This document shows, in pieces, positions 44,012 through 54,471 of a stretch of 64,000 bases of DNA. The DNA is from Bradyrhizobium sp. SSBR45G (GTDB lineage: Bacteria; Pseudomonadota; Alphaproteobacteria; Rhizobiales; Xanthobacteraceae). The notes below the pieces were generated by a model. That model was given only the letters and a program-made list of their open reading frames with translations. It ran no database searches and was not told the origin of the DNA. The number at the start of each line of letters is the position of its first letter. Position 1 is the stretch's first letter. The DNA is taken from positions 295,578-359,577 of the forward strand of contig NZ_BSCT01000004.1 in NCBI RefSeq assembly GCF_030159255.1. The letters run 5' to 3'. The position numbers were made by a program, and so were the translations under genes.

Positions 44012-44281
44012 ATGATGGTAGAACTCGGGCGCAGCATGCCGCGAGATCGCGGACTCATATCTTCCGTGGTCCAGGCGCGCGGCGCGGCGTCGATTCGGGT
44101 GACCACGCTGCGGCTTATCTTCGCCGCGATGGAAGTTGTTCCTGCAAGCACCGTCGTCGCTCCCGAACCCCCGTATCAGGATACTTATTTCCGTACTATT
44201 ACGGACGCGGATCCGTCGGGCGCAGAAGTTTTGTCAAGAGATGGTCGGCGCAGCCGCCGCGTGTGCGCTGCAAGTAAGTAA
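44012..44281 (+). CDS. Possible small protein upstream of the membrane MCP
   Basis: An 89-codon frame starts at ATG 44012 with GGAGGT at 44000-44005. The product has no recognised family and a less GC-biased third position than its neighbours. It ends 52 bases before the MCP start. It could be a leader or a chance frame; if not real, 43818-44333 is a 516-base gap. Confidence 0.3.
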   Translation: MMVELGRSMPRDRGLISSVVQARGAASIRVTTLRLIFAAMEVVPASTVVAPEPPYQDTYFRTITDADPSGAEVLSRDGRRSRRVCAASK

Positions 44282-44333
44282 ATCAAAACATTATGTCGGC
44301 TAACCTTTGTTCACTGTTGGATCGGGGACCGTC

Positions 44334-46013
44334 GTGAAGCTCAATCTTAAAATCACATCGAAGCTCGTCATTCTCGTGAGCGTGACGATTCTCGGCCTGT
44401 GCGTGGCCGGTGCCCTCGCTGCCGTTATGGTCAAGCGCGAGATGTTGGCCGAGCGGACAGATCAGCTGAGAGCCATGATGGAAGTCGGGCGCAACGTTGC
44501 ACTGGCGTTGCAGAAGAAGGTCGAGGCCGGTCAGATGACGAAGGAGGCGGCGGTCGCCGAGTTCGTCAATCGCATCGAGCCGATGACCTACGACAACGGC
44601 ACCGGTTATCTGTTCGTGTACAACATGGACGGCACGGTCGTTTATCTGCCCGGCTTCAAGGCGGGCACCAACCGGCTCGAGGTCCTGGTCAACGGCCTGC
44701 CGGTGACACGGATGCTGCGCGACACGGTCGCCAAGTCCGGCGAGGGCACGGTACACTATGATTTCGTCAAGCCGGGCCAGCAGGTCCTGAGCCCGAAGAT
44801 GTCCTACGTCGGCGGCATCCCGGCCTGGAACATGTTCATTGGTGTCGGCGCCTATTTGGACGATCTCGACCTCAAGCTCCAGCCGCTCATCGCGGCGATC
44901 GGCACCGCGATGCTGCTGATTGCCGGCGTTTCCGGCCTCATCGCCTGGCTGATCGGTCGTAGCATTACCCGCCCCTTGGGCACGCTCGGCGCACGTATGA
45001 GGTCGCTTGCCGACGGCTCGCTCGATGACGAGATCCCAGGTGTCGGTCGCAGCGACGAAGTCGGCGCGATGGCAAAGACGGTGCAGGTGTTCAAGGACAA
45101 TGCGGTGCGGATCCGCGGGCTCGAGCAACTCGAGGCGGAAAACCAGGCTCGTGCGGCTGCAGAACGCCAGGCGACGTTGCAGAGGTTCGCCGACGAGTTC
45201 GAGGGCAGCGTCAATGGAATCGTCCGTTCGGTGTCGGCCGCTGCCACGGGAATGCAGGCGAGTGCGCAATCGATGACGGCGACGGCCAGCGATGCCAGCT
45301 CGCGGGCCTCAACCGTCGGCGCCGCGTCGGCGCGATCGTCGGATAATGTCAGCACCGTCGCGGCTGCCGCCGAAGAGCTGTCGGCCTCGGTCAGCGAAGT
45401 GCTGCGGCAAGTCTCGCAATCGAGCGAGATCGCAAGCAAGGCGGTCAGCGATGCGGAGCGCACCAACGCAACGGTCCAGCAACTGTCGAGCGGCGCCGAG
45501 AAGATCGGCGAGGTCGTGCAACTGATTCACAGCATTGCGGCGCAGACAAATCTGCTTGCGCTCAATGCGACCATCGAAGCCGCGCGAGCCGGAGAGTCCG
45601 GCCGCGGCTTCGCGGTCGTCGCGTCCGAAGTCAAGGCGCTCGCGAGCCAGACCGCCAAGGCCACCGAGGAGATCTCGGCTCAGGTCTCGGCGATGCAGGC
45701 CTCGACCAGCCAAGCCGTGAACTCGATCAGCGCCATCACCGGCACCATCGGCCAGATGAGCCAGATCACCATGCGGATCTCGGCCGCCGTCGAAGAGCAG
45801 GGGGCCGCGACCCAGGAGATCGCCCGCAACATCCAGTCGGTGGCAGCAGGTTCCAGCGAAGTCAGCGCCCATATCGGCGGCGTCAGTGCCGCTGCGGAGG
45901 CGACTGGTGCGGCGGCAAGCAATGTGCTGTCGAATGCCCGTGACCTCGACGGTCAGTCCAGCATGCTGCGCGTCGCTGTGGACGAGTTCCTGAGCAAGGT
46001 CCGTGCGGCTTGA
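44334..46013 (+). CDS. Membrane methyl-accepting chemotaxis protein with single Cache domain
   Basis: The 559-residue receptor has a first membrane segment at about residues 8-32, an extracellular sCache_2-type sensor ([15 protein letters not shown] motif), a second membrane segment near 178-205, a HAMP domain ([14 protein letters not shown]) and the MCP tip with [19 protein letters not shown]. Start GTG 44334 is preferred to a TTG at 44307. The sensor family binds small organic acids such as pyruvate and acetate. It is not near the operon at 22-34 kb and probably serves the flagellar pathway. Confidence 0.93.
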   Translation: MKLNLKITSKLVILVSVTILGLCVAGALAAVMVKREMLAERTDQLRAMMEVGRNVALALQKKVEAGQMTKEAAVAEFVNRIEPMTYDNGTGYLFVYNMDGTVVYLPGFKAGTNRLEVLVNGLPVTRMLRDTVAKSGEGTVHYDFVKPGQQVLSPKMSYVGGIPAWNMFIGVGAYLDDLDLKLQPLIAAIGTAMLLIAGVSGLIAWLIGRSITRPLGTLGARMRSLADGSLDDEIPGVGRSDEVGAMAKTVQVFKDNAVRIRGLEQLEAENQARAAAERQATLQRFADEFEGSVNGIVRSVSAAATGMQASAQSMTATASDASSRASTVGAASARSSDNVSTVAAAAEELSASVSEVLRQVSQSSEIASKAVSDAERTNATVQQLSSGAEKIGEVVQLIHSIAAQTNLLALNATIEAARAGESGRGFAVVASEVKALASQTAKATEEISAQVSAMQASTSQAVNSISAITGTIGQMSQITMRISAAVEEQGAATQEIARNIQSVAAGSSEVSAHIGGVSAAAEATGAAASNVLSNARDLDGQSSMLRVAVDEFLSKVRAA

Positions 46014-46051
46014 GAGTCGTCCTGCCTCGCGGGCGGGCTTCCGACTGAGCC

Positions 46052-47257
46052 TCACCCCATCGTCGCCAACCGCAGCGCGAGCGCGCAGGCGCGGTCGTAT
46101 TCGTCGAGGCTGATCCACTCGTCGATCGTATGCGGCTCGTTCTGGCCGGTGCCGAAGGTGACGGTCGGGACGCCGTGGCGGACCATCCAGTTCGCATCCA
46201 GCCCGCCATTGCCGGCGCGCAAGGTCGGCGTGGCGCCGATGTCGGAGACGGCGGCGGTGGCGCGCTTGACGACGGGCAGGGTCTCCTTCATGCGGAAGGG
46301 GTGATAGTCGGTCTCGGCCGTGAACTTGACGCGCCCCGACTTGCCGTCGCTGTTGGTGACGCGCTTGGCGGCAGTCTCGAACGCCGCCTTGTAGGCCTTC
46401 GTGATCTCGCGGATGAACTTGGCGTCGTGGCTGCGGCTCTCGCCGCGGACATGGATGTAGTCGGTGACGACGTTGGTGGCGTCGCCCGCAGGGCGGCCCT
46501 CGCCGCCGGTGACCGGGCCGACATTGCTGGTGCCCTGTTTGGCGTCCTTGCCCTTCCCCTTCACCACCTTGCCGAACCAGCCGCCGGCCTTCACCTCGGC
46601 GAGCGCGAGCGCCAGGATCATGGTGGCGCTGATGCCGCGCTCGGGTGCGACGCCGGCATGCGAGGCGCGGCCGAAGATCTCGACCTGCCAGCGGTCGGCG
46701 CCGACTGCGCCGATGGTGACGCCGGAGGCGGAGCTGCCGTCGAAGTTGAATGCCATCTCGGGGGTGCCGAGGTCGTCGGTTTTGACGTGGCGCGCGCCCC
46801 ACAGCCCGGTCTCCTCGCGGACGCAGAACAGCAGCGTGATCGGCGGATGATCGAGCTTTTGCCGGGTCAGCTCCGCCGCCAAGGTCACGAGGATGCCGCA
46901 GCCGCAGCGGTTGTCGCCGCCGAGCGCGGTCTTGGCCTGGTTGACGATCTTGCGGCCGGAGATCTTCGGCTGCGCGCCGGCACACAGCGGCACCGTGTCC
47001 ATGTGGGTCATGAACATGATCCGCGGCTGGTTGTGCTTCGTGCCGCGGCCGGGCAGGTCGACGATCAGATTGCCGGTCTCGGTCGGCAGCGGAATGCGCG
47101 TGTTGGCATCGTCGAGCCGCATCGCCTTGGCCGGCACGCCGGCCTGCTTCAACACCGCCATGAGCTCGCGCCCGATCGCCTTCTCGCGTCCGCTGACGCC
47201 CTCCACGGCAAGAAAGCGCATGAGGCGGTCGGTGGCGGCGGCGGTGTCGATGGACAT
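46052..47257 (-). CDS. M20-family metallopeptidase, peptidase T-like
   Basis: The 401-residue protein has the M20 metal-site motifs MTHMDTVPL (H-x-D), G-G-D-N-R-C-G-C-G (bridging Asp), VREETGLWGA (catalytic Glu pair) and an H-A-G in the lid domain (RASHAGVAPE). ATG 47257 (MSIDTAAATDRL) lies after AGGGGATTC. The Cys in the CGCG loop replaces Lys-Ala-Gly. Likely a cytosolic di- or tripeptidase. It converges with the MCP gene. Confidence 0.88.
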   Translation of the reverse strand: MSIDTAAATDRLMRFLAVEGVSGREKAIGRELMAVLKQAGVPAKAMRLDDANTRIPLPTETGNLIVDLPGRGTKHNQPRIMFMTHMDTVPLCAGAQPKISGRKIVNQAKTALGGDNRCGCGILVTLAAELTRQKLDHPPITLLFCVREETGLWGARHVKTDDLGTPEMAFNFDGSSASGVTIGAVGADRWQVEIFGRASHAGVAPERGISATMILALALAEVKAGGWFGKVVKGKGKDAKQGTSNVGPVTGGEGRPAGDATNVVTDYIHVRGESRSHDAKFIREITKAYKAAFETAAKRVTNSDGKSGRVKFTAETDYHPFRMKETLPVVKRATAAVSDIGATPTLRAGNGGLDANWMVRHGVPTVTFGTGQNEPHTIDEWISLDEYDRACALALRLATMG

Positions 47258-47392
47258 GACGAATCCCCTGGGAGCACGATGCGCCAGCATCGCTCCCGGT
47301 GCCGCGATGTGCAAGGAAAGCCAATGCAGGACGGCAATGCGCCCATGGATGCGTTCGTCAGCTCAGCAGACGCTCTGTTCGCGCAGCCGCAC

Positions 47393-47695
47393 TCAGTGGT
47401 TGAGCGCCTGCACGCCGTCATGAACCTGATAGACCACCTTGCCCTCGCGCCAGGCGAAGGGCGCGTCGGGATCGCGGCAGGTGATGTTGGATTCGGGAAT
47501 GAGCTTGTCGCACAGCATGACGATGATGGCTTCCAGCGGCGCCGAGGTGTCGTTCTCCTCGGTCATGCGGTCGATCGAGATCTCGCCGCCTTCGACGCCG
47601 TCGTCGATGTGCACGATGAAGATCTCCTCATGGCCGTGAATGCCATGCGCCGTCACCCGGAACACTTCGCCCTTGTATTCGAATTCGCGAACCAT
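47393..47695 (-). CDS. Conserved hypothetical protein, about 100 residues
   Basis: The 100-residue acidic protein (MVREFEYKGEVFRVTAHGI) alternates strands and short helices and has H-G-H-E-E-I-F-I-V-H-I-D-D-G and C-R-D-P-D-A-P-F-A-W. It has no signal or membrane part. The start is ATG 47695, not the GTG at 47704, because GTGGAAACG gives spacing to it. I do not recognise a named domain. Confidence 0.7.
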   Translation of the reverse strand: MVREFEYKGEVFRVTAHGIHGHEEIFIVHIDDGVEGGEISIDRMTEENDTSAPLEAIIVMLCDKLIPESNITCRDPDAPFAWREGKVVYQVHDGVQALNH

Positions 47696-48245
47696 CGTTT
47701 CCACCCATTCCGTGTTGTTGATTGCCGCAAGCGGGTGCGGAAACTAGGAGCGCGCGTGGCGAGGGTCAAGAAAAGTTGGTGTCGGGAATCCGACAAAATG
47801 CACGGCGATGCGATGCGCCGCGAACGTTGTTAGTTGCGTCGATGTCGCAATCCTCGCCGCTATTTGTTGTCGTACAGTGCAGCGTCGTCGAACGCGGTGT
47901 CGCGTCCTGGCGACGCGGCGCTGATCCAGGGCCGGCACAGACGGACGGGACAGCGGGCGCCGGGACCGGAGAGGGGAAACGCCCGGACGATCCGCTCTCG
48001 TGCGCCTGCCGAGCCGCCGCCGCCCCGCCGAGTCGCGGCAGGAGCGGGGACCGCCGTCCGAAGCACCAGCGGAGGCGGCCGCCGGTTTGACGACGAGGTC
48101 CGGCCAAATGGCCATATCCATGATTTGGCGTCCGAATCCGACTGTGGGAGGATCCCCGGCGGGGGCCGAAAGCCGCTTTTCGGTTGCGAAACAGCCGTGT
48201 TAGAAGGCCGCCAACAGTCACGACACCGGAACGGGCGGGAAGCGC
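47696..48245. other. 550-base gap with no supportable gene
   Basis: Several frames are open through this stretch on both strands but none has a ribosome site or recognisable sequence. It contains a small dyad TGTCGG/CCGACA (47780-47795). Promoter of the acyl-CoA carboxylase gene should lie near its right end, but I could not pick convincing -35/-10 boxes. Confidence 0.5.
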
Positions 48246-49778
<1,533 letters not shown>

Positions 49779-49800
49779 GCGTGGCATGAGAGCGTGGGCG

Positions 49801-49821
49801 CGGGCCACGCAGTGTGGCCCG
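49801..49821 (+). terminator. Hairpin after the acyl-CoA carboxylase gene
   Basis: CGGGCCAC (49801-49808), loop GCAGT, GTGGCCCG (49814-49821) forms a perfect 8-bp stem 22 bases after the stop. The T tract is absent, so it is likely a rho-dependent or stabilising hairpin. Confidence 0.5.
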
Positions 49822-49867
49822 TCGACCGAACCACAGATTGGCGGCAGCAGAAGCTGTCGCATGTCCG

Positions 49868-50185
49868 ATGTCCGATCTGCCTGACGACCATCCGCTGAAG
49901 CTGGCGCATCGCCGCTCGATCCGGCACCGCGCCGAGATCGAAGCCAGCCGTCTGTGCGGCTGCTTCTATTGCGAACGGATCTTCGTCGTGCCGCTCATCG
50001 TCGACTGGATCCATGAGGACGACACCGCGCGTTGTCCATTCTGTGGAATCGACAGTGTGCTCGGGGACGCCTCCGGCTTTCCGATCACCGCAGCCTTTCT
50101 GCGGGAGATGCGGGGCGCATGGTTCGGTCTGAATCCGCGGCAATCTGGCACTTCCGCGGGCCCTGGCGTTGAGCCTGCGGGTTAA
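49868..50185 (+). CDS. Small zinc-ribbon-like hypothetical protein
   Basis: The 105-residue product has two Cys pairs: L-C-G-C-F-Y-C near residue 31 and A-R-C-P-F-C-G-I about 35 residues later, as in a zinc ribbon. The frame extends upstream to 49814 but ATG 49868 (M-S-D-L-P-D-D-H-P) fits. The sequence between is I-F-V-V-P-L-I-V-D-W-I. No named domain is recognised. It follows the pccB terminator by 47 bases. Confidence 0.7.
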   Translation: MSDLPDDHPLKLAHRRSIRHRAEIEASRLCGCFYCERIFVVPLIVDWIHEDDTARCPFCGIDSVLGDASGFPITAAFLREMRGAWFGLNPRQSGTSAGPGVEPAG

Positions 50186-50275
50186 CTAACCTTTAACGAT
50201 GGGTTTGCGGGAACTGGGCCACTGGCCTAGCCTTCGGTCGGCAGGCTGGTGGTTGAAACGAGTAGGTCGCGTATC

Positions 50276-50734
50276 ATGGCTGACAGAACATCGGCATTTC
50301 GGATTTCCATGCTCGCCGGCGCAGCGGCCGCCTGTCTGCTGCCGTCGGTCGAGATGGCCTCGGCCCGCTCGGGTGTCGCGCCGGCAGCGCCAGTGGCCGC
50401 CGCGCCGGTCGGACCGGTCCAGGTCGCCCCGCGTGGTACGGGCGTGCGGTCCTTCGCCCGCCACCACCGTGGCACCGGCGTCTATCTGCCGGCCGCCGGG
50501 GCTTTTGCCTATGGCGGCTATGCCGACCCCGGCGCGCCGGAGGCGCCCGTGCACACCTCGGCGGATGTCCGCTACACCTATACCTATGACGTCCCCTGGG
50601 ACTGGGCGCACCGCTTTCCGCCCAACGTCGCTCCCTCCGACCGGCCCTACGTGTCGACCTGTCCAATGCAGACCGTAACGGTACCAGGACGCCGCGGCGG
50701 CGATCACACCGTCACCATCACGCGCTGCTACTGA
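50276..50734 (+). CDS. Small secreted hypothetical protein
   Basis: The 152-residue product has a signal peptide (R-I-S-M-L-A-G-A-A-A-A-C-L-L-P), an Ala/Pro/Val-rich section and a C-terminal region with two cysteines (CPMQTVTVPG ... TITRCY), which probably pair. The tail YTYTYDVPWDWAHRF is aromatic. No family is recognised. A strong hairpin follows 90 bases after the stop. Confidence 0.7.
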   Translation: MADRTSAFRISMLAGAAAACLLPSVEMASARSGVAPAAPVAAAPVGPVQVAPRGTGVRSFARHHRGTGVYLPAAGAFAYGGYADPGAPEAPVHTSADVRYTYTYDVPWDWAHRFPPNVAPSDRPYVSTCPMQTVTVPGRRGGDHTVTITRCY

Positions 50735-50824
50735 GGTGTTGAGCCAGCGCAATGCGGACATCGCGATTGCGCGCTAGAGATTAAAAGATACCGACCGGCT
50801 TCGCTCGCGCGAGGTCGCGAGGTG

Positions 50825-50863
50825 ACGAGGCCCGGACTCCTAGGCACTCCGGGCCTCGTTGTA
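50825..50863 (+). terminator. Intrinsic terminator-like hairpin, 12-bp stem
   Basis: ACGAGGCCCGGA (50825-50836), 11-base loop, TCCGGGCCTCGT (50848-50859), followed by TGTAATTCTG. The stem is perfect and GC rich. It is 90 bases after the secreted-protein gene and 54 before the hydrolase gene, so it separates the two. Confidence 0.7.
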
Positions 50864-50913
50864 ATTCTGCTAGTCTGCTCGCGACGGAAACTGAGTCTGC
50901 GCGGGAGGCTTCG

Positions 50914-51636
50914 GTGATCAGAATGGTGACGGGCGATACGCGTCGCGTGATCGTGCGTATTTTTCTGGCGGTTATGGTGTCGGCCGCAGCGGCCGAAGCC
51001 GCCACGGCCGATGAGACCGTGTCGGTCGGCGGCTCGCGCGTGGCGCTGATCAGGCCGGGCGCGGCGCGGGCCAGTGTGATCCTTCTCCCTGGCGGCGATG
51101 GCGCCATCAATGTCGGCGAGCATGGTGACATCCACGGCCTGCTCGGCAACCAGCTGGTGCGCACGCGCAACGCCTATGCGGCGCGCGGGCTCGCGGTGAT
51201 GATCGCCGACTACGGCACCGATCTCAAAGCCGCAGTCGACTACATGGCCGCGATCAAGCGGCCGGTGACGGTGATCGGCACCAGCCGCGGCACCTTGCGC
51301 GCCGCCGAGGGAATCGCCCGCGGCGCCCGGCCGGATGCGCTGGTGCTGACCTCGGGTTTTCTCAGCCCGGAGTCGGGCAGCTCGTCGAACGTGATGTCGA
51401 TCCTGGGCTCGCCCGCGGCGCTGCCGCGCACGCTCGTCATTCATCACACCAACGACGGCTGCAAGTTCACGCTGCCGGCGGGAGTCGATCCCTTCATCAG
51501 ATGGTCGGGCGGTCGTGCACGAGTCAAATGGCTGTCGGGCGGCGCGGAGGAGGGCGATCCCTGCCAGGCGCGCGGACATCACGGCTTCAACGGGCTCGAT
51601 GGGCAGGTCGTGGGCCTCGCTGCAGGATTTCGCTGA
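50914..51636 (+). CDS. Exported alpha/beta hydrolase-like protein
   Basis: The 240-residue protein starts at GTG 50914 with GGGAGG just upstream. A signal peptide (I-F-L-A-V-M-V-S-A-A-A-A-E-A) precedes the core. Landmarks are ILLPGGDGAINVG (oxyanion area), VIGTSRGTLRA (nucleophile elbow, G-T-S-R-G) and H-G-F-N-G near the C-terminus for the histidine. Substrate unknown. The G-T-S-R-G elbow is slightly unusual among G-x-S-x-G motifs. Confidence 0.8.
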   Translation: MIRMVTGDTRRVIVRIFLAVMVSAAAAEAATADETVSVGGSRVALIRPGAARASVILLPGGDGAINVGEHGDIHGLLGNQLVRTRNAYAARGLAVMIADYGTDLKAAVDYMAAIKRPVTVIGTSRGTLRAAEGIARGARPDALVLTSGFLSPESGSSSNVMSILGSPAALPRTLVIHHTNDGCKFTLPAGVDPFIRWSGGRARVKWLSGGAEEGDPCQARGHHGFNGLDGQVVGLAAGFR

Positions 51637-51781
51637 GCGGCAGATTGCCGATTTCAATCGCGATTGGCCCGAGGTCGCGCGCACGCGCGGGAGCCTCGCC
51701 TTGGCGCAGACGGTGGACGGTTGAGAGTCAACGATGCCGACACGTCCAGTTCAGCTCACGTTCAGGTGATCAGCGAATAAT

Positions 51782-51811
51782 CCTCCATGCTCTGGCTCGT
51801 GATCATGGAGG
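51782..51811 (+). promoter_or_regulatory. Hairpin hiding the Shine-Dalgarno of the His-rich protein gene
   Basis: CCTCCATG (51782-51789), 14-base loop, CATGGAGG (51804-51811). The right arm contains GGAGG (51807-51811), six bases before the ATG at 51818, so the ribosome site is paired in an 8-bp stem. This may act as an RNA thermometer or other translation switch. The pairing is exact; the role is inference. Confidence 0.5.
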
Positions 51812-51817
51812 CACGCG

Positions 51818-52162
51818 ATGGAACGACGGACCTTCCTCAAGCTTGCATTGGGAGTCGGCTGTGCCGGCATCGCCAGCACAGTGCTCCGGGCGACCGGCGC
51901 CGTTGCCGCGCCGCTCGCGCCGTCGCCGCTGAACGAAGCGGCGGCAAAGAACGACGGCCTCGATCGCGCGGTCACCTCACAAAACGAGGCTGATCGGCTC
52001 GCGCCGGAGCAGGTCCGCGGCGGGCATCATGGCCATCACGGACATCATCACGGCCATCATGGTCATGGCCACCATGGCGGATGGCGCCGCCGTCACTGGG
52101 GCTGGCGCCGTCGCCATTGGGGATGGCGTCATCATCACCGGCACCGTCATCACCGCTGGTGA
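51818..52162 (+). CDS. Tat-exported His-rich protein
   Basis: The 114-residue product has a twin-arginine leader (ERRTFLKLALGVG) and a mature tail made largely of His, Gly, Arg and Trp: several H-H-G repeats followed by RRRHWGWRRRHWGWRHHH-like repeats. Such tails bind nickel, copper or zinc. There is no enzyme domain. The repeated H-W-G-W-R unit is striking. Translation may be held by the hairpin at 51782-51811. Confidence 0.8.
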   Translation: MERRTFLKLALGVGCAGIASTVLRATGAVAAPLAPSPLNEAAAKNDGLDRAVTSQNEADRLAPEQVRGGHHGHHGHHHGHHGHGHHGGWRRRHWGWRRRHWGWRHHHRHRHHRW

Positions 52163-52221
52163 TGCGACGGCGCCGCGCGGGCTCAAGTGGTCGTCGCAAC
52201 ACCAAGTGTTTTCTGGCGGCG

Positions 52222-53226
52222 CTACCTGCCCAGAAACCCTAGCAGCAGCGCGCTGTATGTCTCCGGCGCATCGAGGAAAACGAGGTGACCTGCATTGGCG
52301 ATCACCTCCGTTCGAGCATCGCGCATGCCGCTCGCGAGACTCCGCGCCAGCTCCGCGTTCTGTCCCATCTTCGCCCTCAGCCCCTCCGGCGCGTAGGGCC
52401 GGCCCGGCGCGTTGTGATCGTCCGCGCCCATGATGAACAGCGTCGGTTGGGTGAGCAGCGGAAGCTCGTGCACCACAGGCTCGCGATAGATCATCTGGTA
52501 GGAGCTGACGAAGCTCTTCAGCCAGCGCGCATAGTCGGCGCTGCCCTTGAGATTGAAGCGTGCATCGATGAACGGCGTGACCTGCTCGGCCGGCAGCTTC
52601 AGCGCGTAGTTGGTCTCCAGCTGCTTGCGATAGCCTTCCGCGGCGAGCCGGTCCTCGCTCTCCAGGATCTTCTCCGACGGGATCGGCGGCACGTAGAGCC
52701 TATAGTCTTCCAGGCCGATCGGAGCGGTCAGCAGCAGATGCGCGACGCGGTCCGGGTAGGCGCGGGCGATGCGCACGGCGAGCATGCCGCCCATCGAATG
52801 CGCGACGATCTCCGCCTTGGCGATGCCGAGATGATCGAGCAGCGCAACCGTGTTGCGCGCCAGCGTATCGAAATGCAGCTCGCCCGACGGCTTGGATGAT
52901 TTGCCGAAGCCGATCTGGTCGGGCACGATGACGCGGAAGCCGGCATCGGCCAGCGTCTTGATCACCGGAGCCCAATAGCTCGACGGGAAGTTGCGGCCGT
53001 GCAGCAGCAGCGCGGTGCGACCATTCGGCTGCGCCGGCGCGACATCCATGTAGGCCATGCGCAGCGGCTCGCCGTCATTGACCAGCGGCAGCAGGCTGAC
53101 CGGATAGGGATAGGCAAAGCCCTCGAGATTGATGCCATAGGGCTCACGCGGCGTTTCTGCAGCCGGGGCATTGGTGGACGCGACAACGAGGAGGGCGGTG
53201 CACAGCGCGACGGCGAAACGGAACAT
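52222..53226 (-). CDS. Exported alpha/beta hydrolase
   Basis: About 334 residues from ATG 53226 (M-F-R-F-A-V), with AGGAG upstream, and a signal peptide cut near N-A-P-A-A. The core has L-L-L-H-G-R-N-F-P-S-S-Y-W (oxyanion loop), V-A-H-S-M-G-G (nucleophile elbow) and M-G-A-D-D-H-N near the acid residue, with N-A-G-H-L-V-F for the histidine. It fits the epoxide hydrolase/esterase group; the substrate is unknown. Confidence 0.85.
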   Translation of the reverse strand: MFRFAVALCTALLVVASTNAPAAETPREPYGINLEGFAYPYPVSLLPLVNDGEPLRMAYMDVAPAQPNGRTALLLHGRNFPSSYWAPVIKTLADAGFRVIVPDQIGFGKSSKPSGELHFDTLARNTVALLDHLGIAKAEIVAHSMGGMLAVRIARAYPDRVAHLLLTAPIGLEDYRLYVPPIPSEKILESEDRLAAEGYRKQLETNYALKLPAEQVTPFIDARFNLKGSADYARWLKSFVSSYQMIYREPVVHELPLLTQPTLFIMGADDHNAPGRPYAPEGLRAKMGQNAELARSLASGMRDARTEVIANAGHLVFLDAPETYSALLLGFLGR

Positions 53227-53337
53227 TGAGACTCCTGGCAAACCGGGACGAGACCATCGTCAACCGTTTTGCCGTGGCCTGCATTCGCCTCGCGTGCAAG
53301 GCACCCGCTGCCCGATGCGATAAACAGCGCGTGATCG

Positions 53338-54036
53338 TCAGTCGCCTTCCGACCCGAACAGGGCCGCGAAATGCTTCTCGCCGGCGCGGCTGAAATTGAC
53401 GACGCGGCTGCCGGGTGCCGGATCGCGCGCAGCCCATTTCAGCTCGGTGAAGCGCTTCATCAAGGCGGCGCCCAGCGTGCCGGCGAGATGGTGCCGCCGT
53501 GCGCTCCAGTCGAGACAGGCCTTGCAGACGGGCCGGCGCGGATGCGCCAGCATCTCCGGCGATATCCTCAAATGCTTCGCCAGGAAATGTTCGCCGTCGG
53601 TGGTGAGCAGGATCTCCTGCTTGCGCCGGCGCACCAGCTTCTGGCTGACCATGCTGTCCAGCATCCGGACGCCGAGGTCGCCGGCGAGATGGTCATAGCA
53701 GATGCGGGCGCGCCGCAACTCGGGCTCCTTCGGCCCGGTGCGCACCCGCATATGGCCGGCCCGTGCCGCAAGCCCGGCGAGCTTCTCCAGCACGTCGGCG
53801 ACGTCGGGATCGGCGAGCCGGTAGTAGCGGTGGCGACCCTGCTTCTCCGGCTCGACCAGGCCGCCGCCTTCGAGCTTGGCAAGATGCGAGCTTGCCGTCT
53901 GCGGGGTGACGCCGGCCTCCTGGGCGAGCTCTGTCGCGGTCAGGGCGCGGCCCGACAGCAGGGCGGTCAGCATGTTGGCGCGGGCGGGATCGCCGACCAG
54001 CGCGGCCACCATCGCGATGTCTGGGCCTGATTTCAT
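53338..54036 (-). CDS. ArsR-family transcriptional regulator
   Basis: The 232-residue protein starts with a winged helix: [39 protein letters not shown] and the wing GRHRYYRLA. The rest, about 140 residues, is a longer C-terminal part ([15 protein letters not shown]) seen in a subgroup of ArsR regulators. It is divergent from the NIPSNAP gene, with dyads in the 75-base gap. It probably represses that gene and the next. Confidence 0.88.
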   Translation of the reverse strand: MKSGPDIAMVAALVGDPARANMLTALLSGRALTATELAQEAGVTPQTASSHLAKLEGGGLVEPEKQGRHRYYRLADPDVADVLEKLAGLAARAGHMRVRTGPKEPELRRARICYDHLAGDLGVRMLDSMVSQKLVRRRKQEILLTTDGEHFLAKHLRISPEMLAHPRRPVCKACLDWSARRHHLAGTLGAALMKRFTELKWAARDPAPGSRVVNFSRAGEKHFAALFGSEGD

Positions 54037-54042
54037 AGTTCG

Positions 54043-54095
54043 ATGCTAGCCGAAGCATTCCGGACGGGCAAGCGGATAGTCTCGACGATATCGAG
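54043..54095. promoter_or_regulatory. Dyads in the ArsR/NIPSNAP gap
   Basis: ATGCT (54043-54047)/AGCAT (54054-54058) and CTCGA (54081-54085)/TCGAG (54091-54095) are short inverted repeats between the ArsR start and the divergent NIPSNAP start. Either could be the repressor site. Arms are only 5 bp, so support is modest. Confidence 0.35.
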
Positions 54096-54111
54096 GCCAC
54101 CCGAGGTTGTC

Positions 54112-54426
54112 ATGCCGATCACCGTCTTCATCCGCTATCGCATCGATCCGTTCAAGCGCGAGGTCTTCGAACTCTATGCGCAGCGCTGGTTGTCGATCAT
54201 TCCCCGCTGCGGCGGCGATCTGATCGGCTATTTCATGCCCCATGAGGGCACCAACGACATCGCCTACGGCCTGATCTCCTTCGACAGTCTCTCCTCTTAC
54301 GAGCGCTATCGGGCTGCGCTGCGCGGTGATGCCGAGGGGCGGGCGAACTTCGCGTTGGCCGAGGAGCACAAGCTCATTCTCAGCGAAGAGCGAACATTTT
54401 TGCGCAACGTGGTGGCAGCGCCATGA
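54112..54426 (+). CDS. NIPSNAP-family protein
   Basis: The 104-residue protein begins [24 protein letters not shown] and has [22 protein letters not shown], the dimeric alpha-beta barrel pattern of NIPSNAP proteins. ATG 54112 is chosen; the frame to 54043 overlaps the dyad region. Family members are often found beside catabolic enzymes but have no set reaction. The next gene, a PEP-mutase-family lyase, is 45 bases downstream. Confidence 0.85.
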   Translation: MPITVFIRYRIDPFKREVFELYAQRWLSIIPRCGGDLIGYFMPHEGTNDIAYGLISFDSLSSYERYRAALRGDAEGRANFALAEEHKLILSEERTFLRNVVAAP

Positions 54427-54471
54427 GCGACGGACTATGCTCGAGCAAGCCAGGATGCATGGGAGGATGAC

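Noticed and set aside
47780..47795. TGTCGG/CCGACA dyad in the gap before pccB
   Set aside because: Only 6 bp arms, no position relative to a clear promoter or gene end; chance is likely.
46130..47833. 567-codon plus-strand frame opposite the M20 peptidase
   Set aside because: Antisense shadow; the peptidase motifs are all on the minus strand.
52020..52160. CRISPR-like or tandem DNA repeat in the His-rich gene
   Set aside because: The repetition is in codons for H-H-G and H-W-G-W-R; there are no spacers and it is within a coding region.
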